From Blastopirellula marina DSM 3645 (GTDB lineage: Bacteria; Planctomycetota; Planctomycetia; Pirellulales; Pirellulaceae), in assembly GCF_000153105.1 (NCBI RefSeq), contig NZ_CH672376.1, forward strand, positions 1,984,855 to 2,048,854: 64,000 bases of DNA, read 5' to 3'. This document shows, in pieces, positions 36,490-44,603 of the stretch; position 1 is the stretch's first letter, and every line of letters starts with the position of its first letter. The translations under genes and the position numbers were made by a program. The notes beneath the pieces were generated by a model that was not told the origin of the DNA, ran no database searches, and saw nothing but the letters and a program-made list of their open reading frames with translations.

Positions 36490-36723
36490 ATGAATCAAAC
36501 GATGAATGCAGTCGTTTACGAGAAAAACGGCGAAACTTACATTTGGGCTTTTTCCGCCGAAAACGAGCGAGCCGCCCTCGGTTCGATTTGTGAATTCGCG
36601 CACCGCAACGATCTCTCTTTGGATTGGGAAGACGCCAATCTGATCTGGCAACGAATGGGGCAGCAGCCCGAGACGATCCATGCCCGCGATCTGGCGCGGA
36701 TGATCACGCAACGTCTTCCGTAA
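36490..36723 (+). CDS. Small hypothetical protein
   Basis: 77 aa, not recognised. MNQTMNAVVYEKNGETYIWAFSAENERAALGSICEFAHRN suggests a small alpha/beta fold. The start ATG 36490 is well supported by AGGGAGGA about 9 bp upstream; the in-frame region to the left encodes Arg-rich, non-conserved-looking sequence. Stands alone between nnrD and an MBL hydrolase. Confidence 0.6.
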   Translation: MNQTMNAVVYEKNGETYIWAFSAENERAALGSICEFAHRNDLSLDWEDANLIWQRMGQQPETIHARDLARMITQRLP

Positions 36724-36888
36724 GGGGACTTCCCGCAGCGACGAAATGCCGGTTTTCGTTTTGCGACCCTATCTCAAATAGGGGAGAAACGGCTCTCGGC
36801 CCGTTCGGTCACTGTCGTTTTGGCGTCGATCTAGGTAAGATCGAAGAAATCGAAACTTACCCGACGATGTGATAGTCAGGACTCAGAT

Positions 36889-37671
36889 ATGCTGCCGCGG
36901 CGCGAGATTTTTCCGAATGTGATCGAGATGAACTTTCAGGCAGGCCACTTGTTGGGCTGCAATGTTTATCTGATCTTTGCCGACAACCAATGGATTTTGA
37001 TCGACATCGGCTACGAAGAAGTGGTCGACGAGATCATCGAGTTGATTCGTCAGCTGGATTTTCCGTTGTCGCATTGCCAGACGTTGGTCGCGACGCATGC
37101 CGACGTTGATCACATCCAAGGTTTGGCCAAAGCGAAGCAAACGCTCGGCACGACGATCACGTCGCATCCCTTGGCGGTTGAGCCGCTCCAGCAAGGGGAC
37201 AAGCTGATCACCTTCGCCGAAATCGCGGCGCAGAACATCCATCTCGAGATGCCGCCGGTTCAGATCGAGCATCAAGTCAACGACGGCGACGTCATCACGG
37301 TCGGCACGCTAAAGCTGGAAGTCTGGCACACGCCGGGGCATACCGACAGCCAGCTAAGTTTTCGGATGGGCGATTTGCTCTTCTCCGGCGACAACATCTA
37401 TCGCGACGGCTGCGTCGGCGCGATTGACGCGCATCACGGCAGCGACATTCCCGCGTTCATCAAGTCGCTGCAGCGGATTCGAGCGAGCGACGTAAAGTGG
37501 CTCTTGCCCAGTCACGGACCGATCTTCCGCAAAGATGACGCGCTGCTCGACAAGACGATTGCGCGTCTCGAGTCGTATCAGCACATGGCCGATTTTGGCA
37601 CTTGCGCCGTCGATTGGCCGCTGATGGATGATTGGGAAGACGAGATCATCGAAGGCAAGCTGCCGCAGTAG
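36889..37671 (+). CDS. Metallo-beta-lactamase fold hydrolase
   Basis: 260 aa. The metal-binding THxDxDH motif is seen as [11 protein letters not shown], followed by [14 protein letters not shown] (third His), [10 protein letters not shown] (bridging Asp) and LLPSHGPIF (final His), so all zinc ligands of the family are present. N-terminus [18 protein letters not shown] is the usual first strand pair. Substrate cannot be assigned: glyoxalase II-like and persulfide dioxygenase-like enzymes share this fold. Cytoplasmic, single-gene unit. Confidence 0.85.
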   Translation: MLPRREIFPNVIEMNFQAGHLLGCNVYLIFADNQWILIDIGYEEVVDEIIELIRQLDFPLSHCQTLVATHADVDHIQGLAKAKQTLGTTITSHPLAVEPLQQGDKLITFAEIAAQNIHLEMPPVQIEHQVNDGDVITVGTLKLEVWHTPGHTDSQLSFRMGDLLFSGDNIYRDGCVGAIDAHHGSDIPAFIKSLQRIRASDVKWLLPSHGPIFRKDDALLDKTIARLESYQHMADFGTCAVDWPLMDDWEDEIIEGKLPQ

Positions 37672-37859
37672 TCGCAGTGCGAATCCCCCCGCTCGCCAGG
37701 ACTGCCTCAACACAATTCGATCGTATTGTGACGGTTCTAGCGGATTTTCGTTAAGCGACGTCTCCCTCGATAGCCGAAAGATAGAGCAGCGGAACCGTCG
37801 TCGACCGTCGGCCGCGCTACGGTTTTCGTGGAAGCACTAAAAGTTTTTGGGGGGAAACG

Positions 37860-38183
37860 ATGTTGAAGCGCATCGTCTTGGGACTCATTGTCGCGACAGC
37901 ATTGCTATCGGCGACCCAATCGGCCGACGCTGGCGAACGCGCCTTTGGCCGCGTTTGGGGCGGAACTTACGGCACGTATGACTGGGAGCGGTTTTACCAC
38001 TACCCCTACGTCTACTACCCGCAGAACTTCTACGGCGAAGACTACTACCGCAGCAGCGAGAGTCTGTACTATCGCTATCCGGCCGAAATGCGAATTCCGG
38101 TCTACAACAAAGGGTGGCAAAACTACTACCCCAACGGCCGCTTGTACCACAACGGCCATCAGTTCGAGCTCGACGTCTTTTAA
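37860..38183 (+). CDS. Small secreted Tyr-rich protein
   Basis: 107 aa with signal peptide MLKRIVLGLIVATALLSATQSADA. The mature part is unusually rich in Tyr, Arg and Asn (HYPYVYYPQNFYGEDYYRSS, YYPNGRLYHNGHQFELDVF). Small Tyr-rich secreted proteins of this kind are frequent in Pirellulaceae; function unknown. GGGGGGAAACG precedes the ATG. Closed by a strong terminator. Confidence 0.75.
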   Translation: MLKRIVLGLIVATALLSATQSADAGERAFGRVWGGTYGTYDWERFYHYPYVYYPQNFYGEDYYRSSESLYYRYPAEMRIPVYNKGWQNYYPNGRLYHNGHQFELDVF

Positions 38184-38210
38184 TCGACGCGCCGAACCGA
38201 TCGCACAAAC

Positions 38211-38248
38211 AAAAAAGCGGAACGCCCGACTAGGCGTTCCGCTTTTTT
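38211..38248. terminator. Strong bidirectional rho-independent terminator
   Basis: 16-bp perfect stem (AAAAAAGCGGAACGCC, 38211-38226, with 38233-38248) and a 6-nt loop, with A and T runs at the outer ends. Lies between the convergent Tyr-rich and 38309-38683 genes. Confidence 0.93.
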
Positions 38249-38308
38249 AATGCGTGCAGAGAACTCTCTGTAAAAAGTGGGGGCCCCTGTGCGGACCAAT
38301 GGCAGCTG

Positions 38309-38683
38309 CTACGCCAGGTCCTTGGCCAACAGAGAAAACTTGCGATCGTAAGTATCGATGGTGTCGAGCTTGTCTTCCAGTGAGCGAAGTGCTTCGATTT
38401 GTTTTTGAGTCGTGTCTGACGATTCTGGCGCCGCGGTCGATTTTTGTTCCAAGCGGTCGATCAATTGGCGCAAAACATTTAACCCTTTCAGCGCGGAATG
38501 CCAGCGGGGACGTTCGCCCGGTCCCGAAACGAAATCCCACATTTGCGGTTCGCCCGGCTCATAGTCGTGCTCGAATCCAAGGGACCAGGCGAGTTCTTCA
38601 TGATTGAGACCAGCGTTGGGATCAAAGTCTCGGATCATTTCATTGATGCGAAGTAAGATTCGTTCGCAACGAAAATTCGCCAT
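38309..38683 (-). CDS. Hypothetical protein
   Basis: 124 aa, not recognised. Starts MANFRCERILLRINEMIRDFDPNAGLNHEELAWSLGF and ends in a long helical segment (LRQLIDRLEQ ... QIEALRSLEDKLDTID), likely a coiled coil. No signal peptide or membrane segment. AGGAG 8 bp before the ATG supports the start. Confidence 0.65.
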   Translation of the reverse strand: MANFRCERILLRINEMIRDFDPNAGLNHEELAWSLGFEHDYEPGEPQMWDFVSGPGERPRWHSALKGLNVLRQLIDRLEQKSTAAPESSDTTQKQIEALRSLEDKLDTIDTYDRKFSLLAKDLA

Positions 38684-38760
38684 GGCTTGGGCTCCTGATT
38701 CAAGCTGTGAGTGTTATGACAAATTTTTTTACAGAAGAACACGCGGTCGCGCCGCTTGTA

Positions 38761-39945
38761 TTAAAACTGACGGCAGAAGGTCTCGTAGACTTCAACGCTC
38801 TTTTCCAGCTGATCGATCGCCAGCCATTCGTCGTGCGTGTGGGCTTGGGCGATGTCGCCGGGGCCGCAAACAACAGTGGGTACGTCTCCTTGGCTAAGGA
38901 TTGCGCCGTCGGTTCCGTACGGAACGCCGATCGTTTTCGCTTGGATGTCGCATTGCTGCAGCGTGGCGACCAGCGCCTCGGCCAGCGCTTGATTGTGGGT
39001 CGGCGCCAGGCCGGGCGAAATAATGAACGGCTGGTCGTGCACGATCCAGTCAGGATCGCCCAACTGCTGGGCGACAAAGTCGATCGCCGCTTGTTGGGCG
39101 ACCAGTGGATTATCGCCGGGCGCCAGGCGTCGATCGATTTCGATGCTGCAATGATCGGGGACCGTGTTGACGCTGACGCCGCCGCTGATGATTCCGACGC
39201 TTAGCGTTGGGCCGCCGACCAGCGGTGAGATGGAGCCTGGCAGTTGGGTCGCGTGCTGTTCGAGCGCGTTGACGATTTTCGACATGCGGTAGATCGCGTT
39301 GGCGCCGATCGACGGATTGCTGCTATGGGCGGCGATCCCTTTCGCGTGACACTTCCAGCGGACAACCCCTTTGTGCGCGACGACCACATCCAACATGGTT
39401 GGTTCCGAAACGACAATCGCCGCAGGAGGCCGCGTGAGGAGTTTCGATTGGCCTTCGGTCCAGCCTTGCGTCATGCGTTTGGCGCCGGTGAAGCCATGCT
39501 CTTCGTTGACGGCTAAGGCCAACACCACGGCAGGGCGTTTCTCGATCGGCAGATCACGAAAGCGAGAGATCGCCGTCAGCATCGCGGCCATTCCCCCTTT
39601 GATGTCGCAGGATCCGCGGCCGTAGACGCGGCCGTCACAAATCTCGGCGGCGAAGGGATCGATCGACATGCCGTCGACGGGGACGGTGTCTTGATGGACT
39701 TCGAGCATCAAGATTGGGCGGTCCGGCGGTAGCTTGGACAAGTCGACGGTGGCGATCAGCAAATTTTCACGCTGCGGAGAAACATGCTGGCGTTCGCAAA
39801 AATAACCCCAATCGGCGACGTATTGCTCGAGAAACGAAGTCAGCTGGGCCTCGTAGTAAATCTCTCCCTGGACGTCTCTTCCCATGGGATTGACGCTGGG
39901 GATCCGAATCAACTGTTGCAGCAGCGCGACGACGTCCGACGTCAT
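38761..39945 (-). CDS. M20-family zinc amidohydrolase (ArgE/DapE-like)
   Basis: 394 aa, family length. Metal and catalytic motifs: LEVHQDTVPVDG (first His/Asp), GRGSCDIKGGMAAML (bridging Asp), LAVNEEHGF (catalytic Glu pair), VVSEPTMLDVV, and a C-terminal AHTHDEWLAID (final His). Members are acetylornithine deacetylase, succinyl-diaminopimelate desuccinylase and related deacylases; the sequence is closest in layout to ArgE/DapE but the substrate is not certain. Start ATG 39945 is chosen at MTSDVVALLQ; earlier in-frame codons have no ribosome site. Confidence 0.88.
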   Translation of the reverse strand: MTSDVVALLQQLIRIPSVNPMGRDVQGEIYYEAQLTSFLEQYVADWGYFCERQHVSPQRENLLIATVDLSKLPPDRPILMLEVHQDTVPVDGMSIDPFAAEICDGRVYGRGSCDIKGGMAAMLTAISRFRDLPIEKRPAVVLALAVNEEHGFTGAKRMTQGWTEGQSKLLTRPPAAIVVSEPTMLDVVVAHKGVVRWKCHAKGIAAHSSNPSIGANAIYRMSKIVNALEQHATQLPGSISPLVGGPTLSVGIISGGVSVNTVPDHCSIEIDRRLAPGDNPLVAQQAAIDFVAQQLGDPDWIVHDQPFIISPGLAPTHNQALAEALVATLQQCDIQAKTIGVPYGTDGAILSQGDVPTVVCGPGDIAQAHTHDEWLAIDQLEKSVEVYETFCRQF

Positions 39946-40038
39946 AGGGGGGCTCTCTTGAAGAGTTCGACACAAATCACCCCTTCCATCCTATCGAAGC
40001 GGCAAAAAGAGGGCCAGCCGAGCAACCGCCGCAGCGTC

Positions 40039-40044
40039 TATAAT
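40039..40044 (+). promoter_or_regulatory. Candidate -10 box (TATAAT)
   Basis: Perfect TATAAT 38 bp before the start of the regulator gene at 40083. No clear -35 is seen at 16-18 bp spacing, so this is a weak call resting on position and exact match only. Confidence 0.35.
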
Positions 40045-40082
40045 AGGAAGCGTTAAGCGAACCCTAGGATCTGGTTTTTTTC

Positions 40083-41447
40083 ATGGCGCGACCACGTACC
40101 CGACCTGCCAGCTTGTTGGCCCAAATCTTGAACGATCATGCGTATCCGGCGTACGCGATCGATCAAAATCAGCAGTTGGCGTACTTGAACGACGCTTGTC
40201 GACGCGCGCTGGGCGATGCCGCCGACGAGCTGTTGGGAATGAAATGTCGGTACCATGCGGCGGGACAGCTGCCGCCGCGGCAGCAACAAGCGGCCGATCT
40301 GGCGCCGCCGCCGGATGTTTTTGCCGGGCTGCGGATGGAAGTTCCTCTTACGTTGCCCACAGGCGATGGCCATAGCAGCGCTTACAGCGTGCAATTCTCT
40401 CCGCTCCAGTGCGACGGGGGCGCTTTTGGCGCACTGGCGATCTGTTATCCGCAAGTCGGAGCAGGGGAGGGGACCCAAGCCGATCAACGGCATGATCAAC
40501 TGCGGGTTTGGCGGCGCAGTTGGCGCAAGCGATTCGCCACGAGTCGTTTGATCGGTGAGAGTGAGTCGATTAGCCGAGTGCGTCGTCAAATTGCCTTGTC
40601 TTCGACAACGCGGCTGCCGGTGGTGATTTTTGGTCCCGCCGGCAGCGGACGAGAGCATGCCGCGCGGACCGTCTGCTATGCGCTGCATGGAGAGGGGAGC
40701 GGCCCGGTGATCTCGATTCGCGGCGAATTAATGGACGCCGAGTTGATTCAAAGCGCCGTGCGCTCGTTCGTGCGGCGCTGTAAAGAAGCGGATGACGCTT
40801 CGAATGCGTCGTTGATCTTGTTGGACGCCGATCAATTGCCAGGAGACGCGCAGTCCGAACTCTTTCATCTGCTGCGATTGATCGACATGGACCTGCGGAT
40901 CGTATCGACCGCGCGGCAGTCGCTGTTGGAAGTGGCCGAGCATGGAAAATTTCGAGAGGATTTGGCTTTTCAGTTGTCGACGATCGAAATCGCGCTGCCC
41001 CCGCTGTGTGATCGCCCTGAGGATATCCCGCTGTTGTCGCAGGCATTGATCGAACAACACAATCTCGAAGGCGCTAAACAATTGCGTGGCCTGACCGAAC
41101 ATGCGGCCGATGTGCTGCTCGACTACGATTGGCCTGGCAATATTGACGAACTCGCGGCGGTGATCGCCGAAGCGGCGGCGGCGACCGACTCGGTCTGGGT
41201 CGATGCCGAGCATTTGCCGAAAAAGATTCGCCATGCCCGCGACGCGAAGCGGTTTGCGGCCAAGCCGGCCGAACCCATCCAATTGGACGCCTTTTTGGCG
41301 CAGGTCGAAGAAGAGTTGATTCGCCGTGCCCTGGAACAGACAAAAGGGAACAAATCGAAGGCGGCCGAGCTGCTTAGCGTCTCCCGAGCACGGTTGCATC
41401 GTCGGCTCGAAGCTTCGGAATCGGACTCGGAGCCGAGCGACGGCTAG
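40083..41447 (+). CDS. Degenerate NtrC-like (PAS-AAA-Fis) regulator
   Basis: 454 aa: PAS-like domain (about 10-125), AAA+ domain (about 155-385) and a Fis-type helix-turn-helix (about 400-445, KGNKSKAAELLSVSRARLHRRL). The AAA core has lost nearly all key features of sigma-54 activators: Walker A is GPAGSGREHA (184-193; Arg replaces Lys), Walker B is LILLDADQLP (Ala for the catalytic Glu), no GAFTGA loop is present, and the sensor II WPGNVREL is WPGNIDEL with Asp355 replacing Arg. It is therefore unlikely to hydrolyse ATP or contact sigma-54, and may act as a DNA-binding repressor or scaffold (inference). Followed by a receiver-like gene and an Mrp ATPase. Confidence 0.85.
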   Translation: MARPRTRPASLLAQILNDHAYPAYAIDQNQQLAYLNDACRRALGDAADELLGMKCRYHAAGQLPPRQQQAADLAPPPDVFAGLRMEVPLTLPTGDGHSSAYSVQFSPLQCDGGAFGALAICYPQVGAGEGTQADQRHDQLRVWRRSWRKRFATSRLIGESESISRVRRQIALSSTTRLPVVIFGPAGSGREHAARTVCYALHGEGSGPVISIRGELMDAELIQSAVRSFVRRCKEADDASNASLILLDADQLPGDAQSELFHLLRLIDMDLRIVSTARQSLLEVAEHGKFREDLAFQLSTIEIALPPLCDRPEDIPLLSQALIEQHNLEGAKQLRGLTEHAADVLLDYDWPGNIDELAAVIAEAAAATDSVWVDAEHLPKKIRHARDAKRFAAKPAEPIQLDAFLAQVEEELIRRALEQTKGNKSKAAELLSVSRARLHRRLEASESDSEPSDG

Positions 41448-41504
41448 AATTGCGTCCGGTTGTCATCCTATTCTCTCGAACTTACCATAATTTCCAGTAG
41501 TTGA

Positions 41505-41954
41505 ATGGCGCCACGATCGATATGCGTGTTACACGAGACCGACGGCCGCTGGGCGGTCGCTTTGAAAGCGGCGGCTGGCGATTTGCCGATTCGGGAGACG
41601 CGTAGTCTCGAGCGTTGGCTCCCTCAATTTCGGGCGAGCCCCGCTTCAATATTAGCGATTGCGGCGCCCCGTGGTTGCGACGCTGTCCGATTTGCACGCT
41701 TGCTGGAAGCGTCCGCTCAATTGCAGCGCAAGTTTCCTGACATGTGTTTGGTGGTGCTGTTGGCCGAAGAGGATCGCAGTTTGGCGACCACCGCTTACGA
41801 GGCAGGCGCCGCTTGGGTGCAGATCGGGCGCTGGCGTCTCGACCCCCTGATTCGCTTGGTGCGACGTCGCCAGGCACAATTTCCTGATCTCGCTGCGGAA
41901 ACGCCGATCGATTCGATCTGGCGATCGCTTCCGTGGAGAGAACATCCCGAATAG
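41505..41954 (+). CDS. Receiver-like protein lacking the phosphoacceptor Asp
   Basis: 149 aa, not a named family. The strand/helix order looks like a CheY-type fold: ICVLHE (strand 1), ILAIAAP (strand 3, where the phospho-Asp would be), MCLVVLLAEED (strand 4), TTAYEAGAAWVQIG (helix 4 and strand 5), PLIRLVRRR (helix 5). No Asp sits at the end of strand 3, so phosphorylation is unlikely. It begins 57 bp after the NtrC-like gene and ends 24 bp before the Mrp gene, so all three may be one operon. Confidence 0.6.
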   Translation: MAPRSICVLHETDGRWAVALKAAAGDLPIRETRSLERWLPQFRASPASILAIAAPRGCDAVRFARLLEASAQLQRKFPDMCLVVLLAEEDRSLATTAYEAGAAWVQIGRWRLDPLIRLVRRRQAQFPDLAAETPIDSIWRSLPWREHPE

Positions 41955-41978
41955 TTGACAAGGCCGGAGTAAATTTGC

Positions 41979-43061
41979 ATGTCCGATTCGCAGCCGCAAG
42001 TTCCTGACGTGATTCGCGTTCTTGATAAGTTGGCCGATCCTTTCTCGGGTCGCCCCGTGACGAAGACGGACCAGGTGAAAGAGATTGATCTGCTGAACGG
42101 CGACCTGTCGTTTACGTTAGAGCTGACGACGCACTCGGCGCCGTTGTGGGAAGAAACGAAGCAGAAGGCGATCGACTTGCTGAAAGCCGAGTTGCCGCAG
42201 CTGAAAGAGATTCGCGTCAATCTGGCCGAACATACGCGCAAGATCGAAGCGATCGGCCAGGTCGGACTGACCGTGCGCAGCGTGATCGCCGTCGGGTCAG
42301 GGAAGGGGGGCGTGGGAAAGAGCACGATCGCCGCGAGTCTCGCGTTCTCGTTAAAGAATGCCGGCGCCAAGGTCGGCTTGTTAGACGCCGACGTCTATGG
42401 TCCCAGCGTGCCGCACTTGTTGGGATTAAGCGGACGGCCAGAACTGATCGCCGAAAAGAAGATTGCTCCGCTCGAGCGCGACGGCGTCAAAGTGATGTCG
42501 ATGGGATTTCTGGTCGAACCAGAACGAGCCGTCATCTGGCGCGGCCCGATGTTGCACGGCGCGATCACCCAATTCTTGCGCGACACCGCATGGGGCGAAC
42601 TCGACTATCTGATCATCGACATGCCGCCGGGGACCGGCGACATTGCGTTGACGCTCAGTCAGTTGTTGCCGCTAACCGGCGCCGTGGTCGTTTGCACGCC
42701 GCAAGATGTGGCGCTGCTGGATGCGGTCAAAGCGATCGCGATGTTCAAGACCGTGAAGATTCCGGTTTTGGGCGTGGTCGAAAACATGAGCGGTTTCATT
42801 TGTCCTGACACCGGCAAAGAGTGGGATATCTTTGGCAAAGGGGGCGCAAAGAAGAAGGCGGACGAAATGAACGTGCCGTTTTTAGGAGACGTGCCGATCA
42901 CCATCTCGATCCGCGAAAAGGGAGACCAAGGCGCAGCGCCGCAAGTGGTTCAAGATGAGCAAACGGCCCCTTATTTTCAGGCGATTTGCCAAAACCTGGT
43001 GCGCGGCTTGGCGGAAAATGCCGCCGCCAACCCGCCGATGCCGACCTTAACGGTGCTGTAA
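41979..43061 (+). CDS. Mrp/ApbC/NBP35-family P-loop ATPase
   Basis: 360 aa. N-terminal MIP18/DUF59-like domain (residues 1-90) and a MinD/Mrp-type P-loop domain with deviant Walker A GSGKGGVGKST (106-116), DADVYGPSVP and VIDMPPGTGD-like IIDMPPGTGD. The C-terminal CxxC that bridges an Fe-S cluster in many members is not intact: only Cys275 remains, in FICPDTGKEW. Proteins of this family load or transfer 4Fe-4S clusters; without the CxxC pair the cluster-carrying mode may differ. Ends with a rho-independent terminator. Confidence 0.93.
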   Translation: MSDSQPQVPDVIRVLDKLADPFSGRPVTKTDQVKEIDLLNGDLSFTLELTTHSAPLWEETKQKAIDLLKAELPQLKEIRVNLAEHTRKIEAIGQVGLTVRSVIAVGSGKGGVGKSTIAASLAFSLKNAGAKVGLLDADVYGPSVPHLLGLSGRPELIAEKKIAPLERDGVKVMSMGFLVEPERAVIWRGPMLHGAITQFLRDTAWGELDYLIIDMPPGTGDIALTLSQLLPLTGAVVVCTPQDVALLDAVKAIAMFKTVKIPVLGVVENMSGFICPDTGKEWDIFGKGGAKKKADEMNVPFLGDVPITISIREKGDQGAAPQVVQDEQTAPYFQAICQNLVRGLAENAAANPPMPTLTVL

Positions 43062-43098
43062 ATCGCAGTTTGGCGAAATAGGCGAACAAGAAAAGGAT

Positions 43099-43123
43099 AG
43101 AGCCGCCAAGTTGGCGGCTCTTT
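43099..43123 (+). terminator. Terminator after the Mrp gene
   Basis: GAGCCGCC (43100-43107) pairs with GGCGGCTC (43113-43120) with a 5-nt loop and a following TTTCTCG. It lies 38 bp after the stop. Confidence 0.75.
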
Positions 43124-43155
43124 CTCGTTGTATCGCTGTGCATGAAGCAAAGAGA

Positions 43156-43413
43156 CTAGGCGGTTTTCTTCGCAGTCTTCTTCTTCGCAACTTTCTTCTT
43201 CTTCACGGTCTTCTTCGGCGAAGCCTTTTTGGCGACCTTTTTGGTAGCCTTCTTGGCGACCTTCTTTTTGACAGGCGCCTTTTTGGTCGACTTCTTAGCG
43301 ACCTTCTTTACGGCCTTCTTGGCGACCTTCTTTTTGGTTGCCTTTTTCGGCGAAGCCTTTTTGGCGACCTTCTTGGCGGTCTTCTTCTTTGCAACTTTTT
43401 TCTTAGTGGCCAC
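43156..43413 (-). CDS. Lysine/alanine-rich histone H1-like DNA-binding protein
   Basis: 85 aa, about half Lys, built from degenerate KKVAKKxxxKK units and containing only A, K, P, S, T and V after the first residue. This is the composition of histone H1/Hc1-like nucleoid proteins found in several planctomycetes, chlamydiae and bordetellae. Start is the GTG at 43413, with GGAGG 7 bp upstream; the open frame extends 59 codons further left but without Lys enrichment or a ribosome site. Probably binds DNA non-specifically and contributes to the condensed planctomycete nucleoid (inference). Lies after the Mrp gene, convergent. Confidence 0.85.
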   Translation of the reverse strand: MATKKKVAKKKTAKKVAKKASPKKATKKKVAKKAVKKVAKKSTKKAPVKKKVAKKATKKVAKKASPKKTVKKKKVAKKKTAKKTA

Positions 43414-43799
43414 GATACGTCCTCCGTTCGTTAGCGCCGCCGACGTGATTCGCTCATGCAACTTCCTACCATGGAAGAATGCCCAATGAACAAAAGCGCC
43501 GGCAACAAAACAATAATTCCTACGAAGCGTTCTCGTCGCCGTGCAGCTAAGTGAATCGCTTCGCTCTAGCAATTGGCCCCTGCTAGACAAAGTTGTTTTA
43601 AGTTGTACGCATAATCGGATTTATTGCAACACGTTTTCCACACAATTTGTAGCGTGATGAACAGAACGTGCAACTTTTTACATCGCGAGCAGCGCGCAAC
43701 AACGATGTGCGAAGAGACGCGCGGCGCATGTTGCGGCAACCAACAATAGCGCGAGCGCGCGATAGCGCAGCGCTGTTTCATCTTGCGCTGGCGCATCGT
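43414..43799. other. 386-bp intergenic region with GCGC-rich segment
   Basis: No gene accepted. The left part (43570-43660) is AT-rich and likely holds the promoter of the H1-like gene, which reads leftward. The right part (43680-43795) is dense in GCGC and CGCG dinucleotide alternations, unusual relative to neighbours. No terminator was recognised for the SGNH gene that ends at 43800. Confidence 0.5.
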
Positions 43800-44603
43800 T
43801 CAATAAAGAGAAACGACGCTGCCGCCGGCAAGGTGAATCGATGGTTGCGGACGCTGTTGTTTGCGTCCCATGATCCAACGTTCATGCGGCGTAATTACTT
43901 GATAGTAAAGGGAGTTCCGCACTTTCGGTTGCGCTGTCACGTTGTGTGAATTCGCGCTCAGGTAACTGCGCCAAGCCGCTTGCGCATGACTTGATCGCAA
44001 GTGAATTGGATCGACTCCATACCAACTTGAATGCGGCTCAATAAACGTTGCGCCGCACGTCGCCGCTTCGTCGCGCAGTCGTTGATCAACCTCCTCAGCG
44101 CGCTGCAACGTGGTCCTCAAATCCATGCGGCTGCGCGGGATCAGGAAAGTGCGAAAAAAATAAAACGCAGAGGCGTTTAATCGCCGAACGCGCGCAAGAG
44201 GCAAGCCGACGAGCGTGATCTTGGCGTTCAAACTGCATAATCGCGCCAGACATTCACTCACCCACGTGATGATCGTTTCTACGTTGCGACCATACAGAAT
44301 GTCGTTGCCGATGTCGGTCACGACGGCGGTGGTCGCTTGCGGTGGTTGCGCTTGGGCCGCGTTCCAAAGTTCGCACTGTAAGATGCTGGGCAAGCGTCGC
44401 ATTGCGAAGTAACTGGTCGATCCAAAAGATCTTCCGCGTCCGCCTGCGATCAGCATGTTCATGCGCGGCCCAAAGGATTGATCGGCCAGACGAATGACCG
44501 ATCCCAATGACTGCGCGACGTTGCTCGCGCCAAGTACGATGCAGCGTTGTGAAGTTGGATCAACAGTCGGAGAGACCGGTGCGCTACCAGGGACGTCCGC
44601 CAA
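43800..44603 (-). CDS. SGNH-hydrolase-like protein
   Basis: 267 aa. Block I is IVLGASNVA (GDSN-like with Ser27 as candidate nucleophile), a TDIGNDILYG segment resembles block III (GxND), and DPIHL gives the DxxH block V. A GRGRSFG segment supplies the block II Gly. It therefore reads as an SGNH esterase/acetylhydrolase, although the catalytic Ser context is Ala-Ser instead of Asp-Ser. No signal peptide. Its start overlaps the M50 protease stop by about 20 bp, so the two are coupled. Confidence 0.7.
   Translation of the reverse strand: MADVPGSAPVSPTVDPTSQRCIVLGASNVAQSLGSVIRLADQSFGPRMNMLIAGGRGRSFGSTSYFAMRRLPSILQCELWNAAQAQPPQATTAVVTDIGNDILYGRNVETIITWVSECLARLCSLNAKITLVGLPLARVRRLNASAFYFFRTFLIPRSRMDLRTTLQRAEEVDQRLRDEAATCGATFIEPHSSWYGVDPIHLRSSHAQAAWRSYLSANSHNVTAQPKVRNSLYYQVITPHERWIMGRKQQRPQPSIHLAGGSVVSLY

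Noticed and set aside
43229-43489. Apparent hydrophobic 86-aa protein on the plus strand
   Set aside because: Reverse complement of the Lys-rich H1-like gene; Lys codons read backwards give Phe/Leu, which mimics a membrane protein.
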